From JBCAWW01 sp039024315 (GTDB lineage: Bacteria; Bacteroidota; Bacteroidia; J057): a stretch of 48,634 nucleotides of DNA. Below are positions 41,494 to 48,634 of this stretch, one piece after another. The stretch covers positions 1 to 48,634 of the forward strand of contig JBCCQN010000037.1 of assembly GCA_039024315.1 (NCBI GenBank), read 5' to 3'. Positions within the stretch are counted from its first letter, which is position 1. Each line of letters opens with the position of its first letter. The position numbers and the translations under genes were made by a program. Below the pieces are notes generated by a model. It searched no databases. It was given only the letters and a program-made list of their open reading frames with translations, and had not been told where the DNA came from.

Positions 41494-42075
41494 TTAGCGT
41501 GCTTGCTCGAAAGCTTCGATTTCTGATTTAAGGCTTAAAAGATAATCAATATCATCATAGCCATTGAGTAGGCAGGTTTTTTTATAAGGATTTATCTCAA
41601 AGGCCTCGCGTTCGCCGGAGGCGTCCAAAGTAATAGACTGCGCTTCAAGATCTACGCTGATGGTCGTATTAGGGTCTCGCTCAATCGCGGCAAAAATGCG
41701 GTCCAAAAAGTCCTGACTTACCTGTACTGGCAGCAACATATTATTCAAAGCATTGGCTTTGAAGATATCAGCAAAAAAACTAGAAACTACCACTTTAAAG
41801 CCGTAGTCTGCAATGGCCCAAGCGGCATGCTCACGGCTAGAACCGCAACCAAAGTTTTTGCCTCCAACCAATATTTGACCGGCATAGGTATCGTCATTGA
41901 GAATGAAATCCGCTTTAGGAGTACCGTCGGCTTCGTAGCGCCAATCGCGAAATAAATTTTCCCCAAAGCCTTCACGTGTAGTCGCTTTGAGAAAACGCGC
42001 AGGAATGATTTGATCGGTATCTATATGCTCTACCGGAATCGGAACCGTGGTAGATTGAAGTTTTGAAAAAGACAT
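41494..42075 (-). CDS. leuD: 3-isopropylmalate dehydratase small subunit
   Basis: From the ATG at 42075 (MSFSKLQSTTVPIPVEHIDTDQIIPARF) the protein has 193 residues; a more upstream ATG at 42132 lies inside leuC and is unlikely. Motifs IDTDQIIPARFL and GGKNFGCGSSREHAAWAI are typical. It forms the isomerase with LeuC. A hairpin-repeat-like sequence (41608-41623) encodes DASGERE. Confidence 0.95.
   Translation of the reverse strand: MSFSKLQSTTVPIPVEHIDTDQIIPARFLKATTREGFGENLFRDWRYEADGTPKADFILNDDTYAGQILVGGKNFGCGSSREHAAWAIADYGFKVVVSSFFADIFKANALNNMLLPVQVSQDFLDRIFAAIERDPNTTISVDLEAQSITLDASGEREAFEINPYKKTCLLNGYDDIDYLLSLKSEIEAFEQAR
41608..41623 (+). repeat. 16-base hairpin repeat, stem CGCC/GGCG (inside leuD)
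   Basis: GCGTT then CGCC-GGA-GGCG; a fifth complementary stem version, encoding part of DASGERE on minus. Confidence 0.5.
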
Positions 42076-42106
42076 AGAGGATGAAGGTTTAACGGAAGAC
42101 TTTCGA

Positions 42107-43507
42107 TTAGAGAAATTCGCGTGGGTCCACAATTTTACCTGCGATAGCCGATGCGGCTGCGGTGATTGGACTCGCTAGGAAGGTACGGGCTCCGGGACCT
42201 TGACGGCCTTCGAAGTTTCGGTTGGAGGTGGATACGCAATACTTTCCCTTGGGAACTTTGTCTTCGTTCATGCCTAGACAAGCAGAGCATCCCGCTTCGC
42301 GGAGGACAAAGCCTGCTTCCATCAATACTTTGTCAATGCCTTCGGCTTGCGCCATCTCCCGTACTTGGCGAGAGCCCGGTACCACCATCGCGGTGATATG
42401 TTCGGCTTTTTTCTTGCCTTTGACAAAGTCTGCGACCAAACGCAGGTCTTCGATGCGGCTATTGGTACAGCTACCGATGAATACATAATCTACCTCATGA
42501 CCCAGCATGGGCTTACCATCCGCTAGATCCATGTAGTTGAGGGCCTTTTCGAGCGCTTTGCGATCACTTTCTGAAGCCTGCTTGTCTAGACTAGGTACAT
42601 CATGTGTGATACCGATGCCCATTCCAGGATTGGTGCCATAAGTAAGCATGGGTTCTATGTCGGCTGCGTCGAACACATATTCTAAGTCAAACTCAGCATC
42701 TTCATCCGTGTAGAGGCTTTGCCAATCGTCGAGTGCCTTATCCCAATCAGCTCCTTTCGGCGCAAATTCTCGACCTCTGACGTAGGCAAAGGTAGTTTGA
42801 TCAGGGGCGATCAAGCCGCCGCGTGCTCCCATCTCGATGCTCATATTACAAACCGTCATGCGAGCTTCCATCGAAAGCGAGCGGATGGCTGAGCCTGCAT
42901 ATTCCACAAAATAACCCGTTCCGCCAGAAGCGGAAATCTGCGCAATAATGTAAAGGATGATATCCTTGGCAAAAACGCCTTTTTTCAGTTCTCCTTCGAC
43001 GCTTATGCGCATCTTCTTGGGCTTGACTTTGAGCACACATTGAGTGGCCAGTACCTGCTCTACTTCGCTCGTGCCAATGCCAAAAGCGACGGCACCAAAG
43101 GCACCATGGGTAGAGGTATGACTATCGCCACAAACGATGGTCATACCGGGCTGGGTTACGCCAAGCTCAGGACCGATGACATGCACGATACCTTGATAAG
43201 GGTGTCCCAGACCATAGAGTTCCAGCCCAAAGGCCTCACAGTTTTTGACTAGGGTCTCTACCTGCATCCGACTGAGGGGCTCGCGAATGGGGAGGTGTTG
43301 GTTTTCAGTAGGTACGTTGTGATCGGCAGTAGCGATGGTTTGCTTGGGGCGAGCGACGGGAATGCCGCGTTTTCTTAGCCCTGCAAACGCCTGCGGACTC
43401 GTAACTTCATGAATAAAGTGCCGATCTATGTATAGAGCTTCAGGACCGCCCTCAGTGCGAGCCACTACGTGGCGGTCCCAAATTTTGTCAAACAGCGTCT
43501 TTGCCAT
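42107..43507 (-). CDS. leuC: 3-isopropylmalate dehydratase large subunit
   Basis: The 466-residue aconitase-family protein has the 4Fe-4S Cys ligands Cys347 (FIGSCTNSR), Cys407 and Cys410 (AGCSACLGMN), the same numbering as I recall for E. coli LeuC. Substrate-site segments GDSHTSTHGAFGA and SNRNFEGRQG are present. It interconverts 2- and 3-isopropylmalate with LeuD. It lies 22 bases after leuA and 31 before leuD. Confidence 0.97.
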   Translation of the reverse strand: MAKTLFDKIWDRHVVARTEGGPEALYIDRHFIHEVTSPQAFAGLRKRGIPVARPKQTIATADHNVPTENQHLPIREPLSRMQVETLVKNCEAFGLELYGLGHPYQGIVHVIGPELGVTQPGMTIVCGDSHTSTHGAFGAVAFGIGTSEVEQVLATQCVLKVKPKKMRISVEGELKKGVFAKDIILYIIAQISASGGTGYFVEYAGSAIRSLSMEARMTVCNMSIEMGARGGLIAPDQTTFAYVRGREFAPKGADWDKALDDWQSLYTDEDAEFDLEYVFDAADIEPMLTYGTNPGMGIGITHDVPSLDKQASESDRKALEKALNYMDLADGKPMLGHEVDYVFIGSCTNSRIEDLRLVADFVKGKKKAEHITAMVVPGSRQVREMAQAEGIDKVLMEAGFVLREAGCSACLGMNEDKVPKGKYCVSTSNRNFEGRQGPGARTFLASPITAAASAIAGKIVDPREFL

Positions 43508-43529
43508 AAATATTTGTACAGGGAAAAAT

Positions 43530-45020
43530 TTAGATTTTGCTTAAAGCGTTCAAATACGCTTTGGCCGTAGCAGAGACCGTATCAGTATCAGAACCAAAAC
43601 CATAGAAAAAGGCGCCATCTACTGCCACTTGAATATGGACTTTGGCCATATCGTCAGAACCTCCCGTAATCGCTTGGACGAAGTATTCTTCAAGTTTTAC
43701 CTCTAAACCCATAATACCATCGATTGCTTTGACAATCGCGTCCACAGGTCCATTGCCAGTGGCTTCGTTGTAAAGTTTTTTGCCATTACGATTGATGCCC
43801 ACGTGAGCGGTAGCTACTTCTCCAATACCGCATTGGACCTCAAGGCTATCAAGGTCCAGCTGACGATTTTGATGCTCGATACCCATCAAATCGTAGAGGT
43901 CGTCGTCTTGGATTTCCTTCTTCGCGTCAGCTACATTGAGAAACTGTTCGTAAGTCTTTTCCAACTCTACTTTGGTAAGGGTAAAACCTAAGCGATTGAG
44001 TCGGTGGGAGAGAGCGGCTTTGCCAGAACGCGCGGTCAAAAGAATCTGAGATTCAGGAATCCCTACATCAGCAGGGTCGATGATCTCATAGTTTTCGCGA
44101 TTTTTGAGAACGCCATCCTGGTGAATACCAGAGGAATGAGCGAAGGCATTACGACCAACTATGGCTTTGTTGGGCTGCACGGGCATACGCATTAAGCGTG
44201 TGATCATACGGCTAACTGGGTAAAGCCTTTTGACGTTGATATTGGTTTCGAGATCTAGCGTTTCGCTGTGCGAACGCAAAATCATCGCACATTCTTCGAG
44301 AGATGTATTACCTGCCCGTTCGCCGATACCGTTGATGGTTACCTCCATTTGACGCGCACCATTGGCGAGACCTGCGATGGTATTGGCGGTTGCCATACCG
44401 AGATCATTGTGGCAATGTACCGATAAGATCGCCTTGTGGATGTTGGATACATTTTCCATCAGGTACTTGATCTTCGCGCCATACTGATCAGGCAAACAGT
44501 ATCCTGTAGTATCAGGGATATTGACTACGGTAGCACCCGCGCCAATAACAGCTTCAACCATTCTGGCTAGAAATTCGAGTTCGGCGCGGCCGGCATCCTC
44601 ACAATAAAACTCCACGTCCTCGACAAAACTCTTGGCGTACTTGGTCGCTCTAATCGCCCGTTCGATAATGTCATCACGGGTGGTTTTGAGTTTGTTTTGG
44701 ATGTGAATGTCAGAGGCACCGATACCGGTGTGGATACGTCCACGTTTCGCATAACGTAGGGCTTCCGCAGCAACTTTGATGTCCTTTTCTACTGCGCGGG
44801 TCAGGGCGCAGATGGTCGGTTCGCTCACCGCTCTTGAAACCGCTACTACTGAATTGAAATCGCCAGGGCTGGAAATCGGAAATCCAGCCTCGATGATGTC
44901 AACACCTAGCTTTTCCAGTTCGATCGCTACTTCGACCTTTTCTTGGGTGTTTAACTGGCAGCCTGGGACTTGTTCGCCGTCTCTAAGGCTGGTGTCAAAT
45001 ACATACACACGATTGCTCAT
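43530..45020 (-). CDS. leuA: 2-isopropylmalate synthase
   Basis: The start is the ATG at 45020 (MSNRVYVFDTSLRDGEQ); an upstream in-frame ATG at 45077 lies in the leader region. The 496-residue protein has the catalytic DTSLRDGEQ (Arg13, Asp14), the metal motif HCHNDLGMA and a C-terminal LeuA dimerisation/regulatory domain (about 360-496), where leucine feedback inhibition would act. It condenses acetyl-CoA with 2-oxoisovalerate. A Leu-rich leader (45090-45149) and a plausible promoter precede it, so expression is probably also controlled by attenuation. Confidence 0.96.
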   Translation of the reverse strand: MSNRVYVFDTSLRDGEQVPGCQLNTQEKVEVAIELEKLGVDIIEAGFPISSPGDFNSVVAVSRAVSEPTICALTRAVEKDIKVAAEALRYAKRGRIHTGIGASDIHIQNKLKTTRDDIIERAIRATKYAKSFVEDVEFYCEDAGRAELEFLARMVEAVIGAGATVVNIPDTTGYCLPDQYGAKIKYLMENVSNIHKAILSVHCHNDLGMATANTIAGLANGARQMEVTINGIGERAGNTSLEECAMILRSHSETLDLETNINVKRLYPVSRMITRLMRMPVQPNKAIVGRNAFAHSSGIHQDGVLKNRENYEIIDPADVGIPESQILLTARSGKAALSHRLNRLGFTLTKVELEKTYEQFLNVADAKKEIQDDDLYDLMGIEHQNRQLDLDSLEVQCGIGEVATAHVGINRNGKKLYNEATGNGPVDAIVKAIDGIMGLEVKLEEYFVQAITGGSDDMAKVHIQVAVDGAFFYGFGSDTDTVSATAKAYLNALSKI

Positions 45021-45070
45021 TGCACTTGGCTTTTGAGTGTTGTTAGAGAAAAAAATAAATGTGGGTACAC

Positions 45071-45160
45071 GGAACAAAAAGCCTGTTAACTATTGTAGAA
45101 ATAGCTGCAGTCGTCGTAGATATAGCGGAAGGAAATTTGAGTAGTACATAGGCTTTTTCC
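45071..45160 (-). promoter_or_regulatory. Candidate leucine attenuator upstream of leuA
   Basis: On the minus strand GGAAAAAGCCT (45150-45160) can pair with AGGCTTTTT (45076-45084; TTCC continues at 45071-45074 after a G), closing a loop that contains the whole Leu-rich leader frame. The 3' arm includes a T-run like a terminator. A smaller hairpin AGCTATT-TCTAC-AATAGTT (about 45088-45106) lies within the loop. The arrangement suggests terminator or start-site control by leader translation. Confidence 0.5.
45090..45149 (-). CDS. Leu-rich leader peptide of the leu operon
   Basis: An ATG at 45149 preceded by AAGGAAAAA opens a 19-residue frame, MYYSNFLPLYLRRLQLFLQ, ending in TAG at 45090-45092. 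Six of 19 codons are Leu (four CTA, one CTT, one CTG), all in the last 13 positions. It lies 69 bases before the leuA start. Leu-rich leaders are the sensing part of classical leucine attenuation; the position and composition make the same role likely here. Chance cannot be fully excluded for so short a frame. Confidence 0.65.
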   Translation of the reverse strand: MYYSNFLPLYLRRLQLFLQ

Positions 45161-45174
45161 TTATCGTTCCGCTT

Positions 45175-45205
45175 CAAAAATGAAGAGAAATTTCAAATTT
45201 GCCAA
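45175..45205 (-). promoter_or_regulatory. Candidate Bacteroidota promoter of the leu leader
   Basis: On minus, TTG (45203-45205) is followed after 20 bases by CATTTTTG (45175-45182), matching TAnnTTTG at all but the first position. The spacing fits the -33/-7 arrangement of Bacteroidota. Transcription would start about 20 bases before the leader ATG. Confidence 0.45.
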
Positions 45206-45248
45206 AAATCCAAAGCACAATTTAGTAAATTTTTAGGCCTAACGACCG

Positions 45249-46667
45249 TTAGTTAACAGATTGTAAACCAGTCTCGGTGATGATGGCTTCCTCCTGATAA
45301 CTCTCATAATCGGTATTTATGCCCCATAAATCGTGTTTTTGATTGCTGATAATATTTTCAGCCGCAAAAAGCCCCATTAAGATAGAGTGGTCCTGATTGT
45401 TGTATTTGAAGGCCCCGTATCGACCAATTACTGACAAATTTGGTAAGCTTTTTAGATATTCTTCTATGGGTTCGAGCTGATCTTTGTAGCCTTTTTTATA
45501 GACCGGATAGCATTTCGGAATGCGATACACCATAGCCTGTTTGATATTCGCCTCGCCGATCAATCCTGTCTCTCTTATTTCTCGTTTGGCTAATTCGATG
45601 ATGCTAGGGTCATCCTCTGTCCAGCGAGCGTCTTCTGGGTAGCACCAATACTCCAAGGTGAGGATGCTACTGTGGCGTTTTTTGTTTGGCAACCAGTTGC
45701 TAAAGTTGGTAATCCGCCCCATCTCCAGATTGTCGGAATGGACATACAACCAGTTGTCAGGAAAGTGCTCAGCGCCTTCGACTTCGAGATAGACCAATAT
45801 GGTATTGCGAAACTTCAGGGCCAAGGCTGCCTGCTTGATAGGATCGGGTGCCTCTAAAAGGCGTGATACCAATAAGCTCAAAGGCATGGTCGAGACGACA
45901 TGATCATATTCTTCGATGCTACCGTCCTCTAGCTGCAAGCCTTTGATCTTGCCCTCCTTCATAATAGCTTTATGAACTGGGCGCTTGAGATGTAAGGTAC
46001 CACCATTGGCGACGATGGCCTCCGCCATGCGTTCATAAACCATACCACTGCCTTGGATTGGATAGGCAAACTGATCAACTAGTGTCTTGTGTTGATTACC
46101 GCGGCCTTCGTTGATAGCATTTTTGACTGCCTCCCAAAGAGATAGCTTTTTGATGCGCTGGGCGGCAAAATCTGCATCTAAGTCCTGGCAACTGATCCCC
46201 CAGAGCTTTTCGGAATAGGTTTTGAAAAAGATCTCAAACAGGCGTCGTCCAAAACGATGGACTACCCAGTTTTCAAAGGAACCATTGAGCGGAGTAGGGG
46301 AGAGCTTTTCTTGGCCATAGCTCAGTACACAGCGAGCTGCTTCAAAGATACCCAGCTTTTGCAGGGCTTCGAAAGCTTTGAGCGGATAATGAAAATAGCG
46401 GTCTTTGTAAAAGATGCGGGTGAGGCGATCAATGATGACGTAGTCTTTTTGAACTACCTCTAGCCACAGCTCATTGACACGACGGTCGCTACTAAAAAAG
46501 CGGTGTGGACCTAAGTCAACCCTTTCTCCCCAAAGATCCAGGCTACGCGACAATCCGCCCACCTGTGCACTCGCCTCGTAAACTGTAAGATCGATTCCGG
46601 CTTCCTTCGAGAGTTGGTAAGCAGCCGTGAGGCCTGCTGGTCCGGCACCGATGATTGCAACTTTCAT
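45249..46667 (-). CDS. FAD-dependent oxidoreductase, UDP-galactopyranose-mutase-like
   Basis: The 472-residue protein starts with the dinucleotide motif IIGAGPAGLTAAY and GGLSRSLD, followed by LGPHRFFSSD and a late VIGRYGAFKYNNQDHSI segment typical of the NAD(P)-binding/FAD amine-oxidase-like group near UDP-galactopyranose mutase. True mutases are usually nearer 370-400 residues, so a mutase activity is not certain. The neighbouring glycosyltransferase-like gene suggests a role in surface glycan or lipid-linked sugar metabolism. It is on the same strand as the gene upstream (58-base gap). Confidence 0.85.
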   Translation of the reverse strand: MKVAIIGAGPAGLTAAYQLSKEAGIDLTVYEASAQVGGLSRSLDLWGERVDLGPHRFFSSDRRVNELWLEVVQKDYVIIDRLTRIFYKDRYFHYPLKAFEALQKLGIFEAARCVLSYGQEKLSPTPLNGSFENWVVHRFGRRLFEIFFKTYSEKLWGISCQDLDADFAAQRIKKLSLWEAVKNAINEGRGNQHKTLVDQFAYPIQGSGMVYERMAEAIVANGGTLHLKRPVHKAIMKEGKIKGLQLEDGSIEEYDHVVSTMPLSLLVSRLLEAPDPIKQAALALKFRNTILVYLEVEGAEHFPDNWLYVHSDNLEMGRITNFSNWLPNKKRHSSILTLEYWCYPEDARWTEDDPSIIELAKREIRETGLIGEANIKQAMVYRIPKCYPVYKKGYKDQLEPIEEYLKSLPNLSVIGRYGAFKYNNQDHSILMGLFAAENIISNQKHDLWGINTDYESYQEEAIITETGLQSVN

Positions 46668-46725
46668 CCGCAGAACTTATCGTTTCAGATTGCAAACTTA
46701 CAACCTTAGCACGCTAAGAAAAAAT

Positions 46726-48276
46726 TTATCGTTCATGCCATTGGCAATCAGGCTTAGCGCGGTAAATATATTCCATTGACTGTACACTATCGTCCTCAAT
46801 ATGAACCAAAACAGCCTCTAAATGACCCGTTTTATCCAACCAACGTTGTACCGCCGTACTATCGCCTTCTCCTATATTGCGTTGTGCTGCATAAATGATG
46901 GGGAGACTAGGTACTTGATTCATGAAAACGGGTACCTTTTGTGGGATTTGGGCCTTAATGCTGCTGCCAATACCACTGTCTGGTAGCATAACCATACTGT
47001 AAAAATAAAAACGCTGAATACCGACCATAACCCAAATAGTCAGAAAGATTATAATAAGCACTTTTTTATGTGTTAAAATCCAATATTGGGACCTAGTCCT
47101 ATACTTCTTAAATAAGTTCTTTCTTTTATTTTTTGAAGTTTCTTTAAGCCTGCGTATTGCGGATGAATTAGAGATATTGGGGAGCGCCCATGTGATTAAG
47201 AAAATCCAAAAAGGTCCACCCTTAAGTGCTGAAAAATCGTGTACATAGCTATAGTTTCTAAACAAAATTGTATGCAACAAGTATGGGAAAAAACTAAGGT
47301 AAATGATGTTTTGGGGTCGAGATAGACTTTGATAACTCATTTTTTTGAACAATACGAGGCCTATTCCTAGGATAGGTAGTAACGCAAACATTCTTAATGG
47401 ATATTTGACGATTACTTCTTTAAAAAACATTTGGCTACTGATAAGATTCGTACTTCGATAACTATAGCGTAGAAGCCATTGCTCAAATAAAACTTCCCAT
47501 CCGCTGATCTGACTATATTGCCAAACGGTAAATATTATTGCTATCCCACCTCCTAAAACTAGAGGAAAGAGATCTCCAATACTTTTTTTCTCAAAAAGCA
47601 AAATCAACCCTAATGTACCAATCACAAAAATCCCCAACCACTCAGTAAATACAAAAACAAAACTTAAAACTAACCAGAAAATAAAATGGTGCTTTTTCTT
47701 CGATGCTGTTCTACTCCACGTATATCCCCATAAAGACAGAAACCACCATAGCTGGGCAAGCATTTCCGAAAAATAAATCTGCGATTGATAATATAGAGGG
47801 CCGGGTGCAAAGAGATATAGCAGACTTAGAACGATTGCAAGTTTATCCCCCGATTGGTGTTTTTTGATAGTTGCATATAATATTATAACACATAAGTAGT
47901 GTAAAAGTAGATTCCAGATTTTAATACTAGTATTACTTACTGATAGTCTTAATATACGATGAATACCGTAAGGCAACCACAGCCCCAATGGTGGATATGA
48001 AGTATAATATAAGTACCCCTCTTCATCAAAGAAATTGGTAAAACTAGGAATACCTATGTGGCGATTGTAAGTCCCTGGTAGACTCAAAACTAGATTCCCA
48101 TTATAGGTGCAAAAACCTGTTTCATCCCAAATCTGTGTCGTTACCAGGACATGCGAATTTAACCAGAAATGGTCTCCTTCGTAAGACGAGATTCCATTCC
48201 AGCGTAAGGCTATACTTAAAATAAAAGCTATGGTCAAGATACCTAGTCCTTTGACACTCGAGCATTCAAACTTCAT
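46726..48276 (-). CDS. Polytopic membrane protein, GT-C glycosyltransferase-like
   Basis: The 516-residue protein has about ten to twelve membrane helices, a first periplasmic loop with EGDHFWLNSHVLV and QIWDETG (acidic residues where GT-C enzymes place the catalytic Asp), and a C-terminal periplasmic segment. This topology suggests a lipid-linked-sugar glycosyltransferase related to GT39/GT83; sequence alone does not identify donor or acceptor. The gene is clearly more AT-rich than its neighbours (many AAA/ATA/TTA codons) and lies beside a transposase, pointing to horizontal gain. Confidence 0.7.
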   Translation of the reverse strand: MKFECSSVKGLGILTIAFILSIALRWNGISSYEGDHFWLNSHVLVTTQIWDETGFCTYNGNLVLSLPGTYNRHIGIPSFTNFFDEEGYLYYTSYPPLGLWLPYGIHRILRLSVSNTSIKIWNLLLHYLCVIILYATIKKHQSGDKLAIVLSLLYLFAPGPLYYQSQIYFSEMLAQLWWFLSLWGYTWSRTASKKKHHFIFWLVLSFVFVFTEWLGIFVIGTLGLILLFEKKSIGDLFPLVLGGGIAIIFTVWQYSQISGWEVLFEQWLLRYSYRSTNLISSQMFFKEVIVKYPLRMFALLPILGIGLVLFKKMSYQSLSRPQNIIYLSFFPYLLHTILFRNYSYVHDFSALKGGPFWIFLITWALPNISNSSAIRRLKETSKNKRKNLFKKYRTRSQYWILTHKKVLIIIFLTIWVMVGIQRFYFYSMVMLPDSGIGSSIKAQIPQKVPVFMNQVPSLPIIYAAQRNIGEGDSTAVQRWLDKTGHLEAVLVHIEDDSVQSMEYIYRAKPDCQWHER

Positions 48277-48552
48277 GCTTTTGTCAGGTTTTTTTGCAAA
48301 ACGAATAGGAGAATATAGGGGACAATACGATCAACAAAGACCCTGGAAGGCATTTTTATAAATATACGTGCTTCTATTTGTATTGAGGTTCATGATCTTA
48401 AAATTGCTAATGCAGTTATATACTGATGTTACGCATGAGAATTCGAATATTTCACATGCTGAAGTTCTTTGAAAGTGGCTTTTATCGCCTTTATTACATC
48501 GTACAAAAAGTTCTTTATTATTGAGTAATTTACCCACTCACCGAATTGGGTA
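48277..48552. other. AT-rich intergenic region before the transposase
   Basis: These 276 bases separate the divergent glycosyltransferase-like and transposase genes. A 68-codon minus frame here (48331-48537) lacks coding character. The left end of the insertion sequence probably lies within, but I could not define its terminal inverted repeat. Confidence 0.4.
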
Positions 48553-48634
48553 ATGAAAAAAGAGCACATCAATCTTAGCGAATCTGAGAGAGTCTACTTA
48601 GAAGCATTGATCTCGAAGGGCAATGTTTCGGTAA
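48553..48634 (+). CDS. IS630-like transposase, N-terminal fragment (cut by window end)
   Basis: The ATG at 48553 opens a frame running off the window: MKKEHINLSESERVYLEALI then SKGNVSV. This matches the usual beginning of IS630-family transposases in Bacteroidota (a short acidic start, then LE-L-SKG-SV before the helix-turn-helix). Only 27 codons are visible, so the DDE domain and right end are not seen. A TTACCC...GGGTAA inverted pair lies just before it (about 48529-48552). Confidence 0.6.
   Translation, partial: MKKEHINLSESERVYLEALISKGNVSV

Noticed and set aside
42286..42300. CCGCTTCGCGG sequence in leuC resembling the mini-hairpin
   Set aside because: The RCGTT head is missing, and it encodes LREAG next to the Fe-S Cys motif, which is conserved in LeuC generally; likely coincidence.
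45239..45252. CTAACG-AC-CGTTAG palindrome at the stop of the flavoprotein gene
   Set aside because: The two-base loop is sterically poor for a hairpin and no T-run follows; not called a terminator.
48331..48537. Minus-strand 68-codon frame before the transposase
   Set aside because: AT-rich chance frame without a family, signal or ribosome site; more likely the left end of the insertion sequence.
1..48634. Search by eye for CRISPR arrays, tRNA, rRNA, prophage and toxin-antitoxin modules
   Set aside because: No regularly spaced direct repeats, tRNA cloverleaf, rRNA-like sequence or phage gene set was seen.

Overview
This window looks like a chromosome segment of a free-living Bacteroidota bacterium, probably of the Saprospiria/Lewinella type. 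The evidence is a SusC/SusD pair, a GLPGLI protein next to an OMP_b-brl-type TonB-linked barrel, many Sec-signal lipoproteins, weak Shine-Dalgarno sequences, serC next to a DUF1015 gene, and Reg_prop/Y_Y_Y sensor kinases. The genus assignment is inference. I see no rRNA, tRNA, CRISPR array or prophage.

Layout. 1-4737 (minus): an OmpR-type two-component pair followed by a second, Reg_prop/LytS-type sensor kinase cut off by the window start. 4851-8512 (plus): GLPGLI protein and TonB-linked barrel. 8513-13132: a repeat-rich gap, a small membrane-anchored protein, a TPR hybrid kinase on minus, and a PD40 lipoprotein. 13180-18565: a small conserved protein with a strong terminator, a GlsB/YeaQ membrane protein, an LRR lipoprotein, a gamma-glutamylcyclotransferase-like protein, an ECF sigma factor coupled to a four-helix membrane protein, and a GH13 glucosidase. 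19003-24370: SusC, SusD and a fasciclin lipoprotein, with codon use suggesting high expression of the first two. 24718-31356: a DUF4349 lipoprotein, a thiolase plus an atypical KAS III, a tandem pair of paralogous putative barrels and a lytic transglycosylase. 31758-38956: inorganic pyrophosphatase, serC, DUF1015, and a secreted Cys-rich protein coupled to a large TPR-CHAT putative protease. 39110-45020 (minus): a lipoprotein and the leucine operon leuA-leuC-leuD-leuB ending in a Crp/Fnr regulator. 45249-48634: a UDP-galactopyranose-mutase-like flavoprotein, an AT-rich polytopic glycosyltransferase-like protein, and the start of an IS630-like transposase.

The least ordinary content is in small nucleic-acid structures. 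(1) A 16-base motif, RCGTT followed by a 4-bp stem, 3-base loop and complementary stem, occurs at least 15 times inside and between genes. Its stem exists in five complementary versions, so structure rather than sequence is kept. (2) A roughly 105-base intergenic element occurs four times; each copy carries a central hairpin and T-run resembling a terminator, with compensatory stem changes. (3) A 19-residue leader with six Leu codons lies in front of leuA, between sequences that pair with each other. (4) A 17-bp bulged hairpin ends one base before the DUF4349 start codon. Among proteins, the TPR-CHAT gene with its coupled Cys-rich partner and the KAS III lacking two of three catalytic residues deserve attention.
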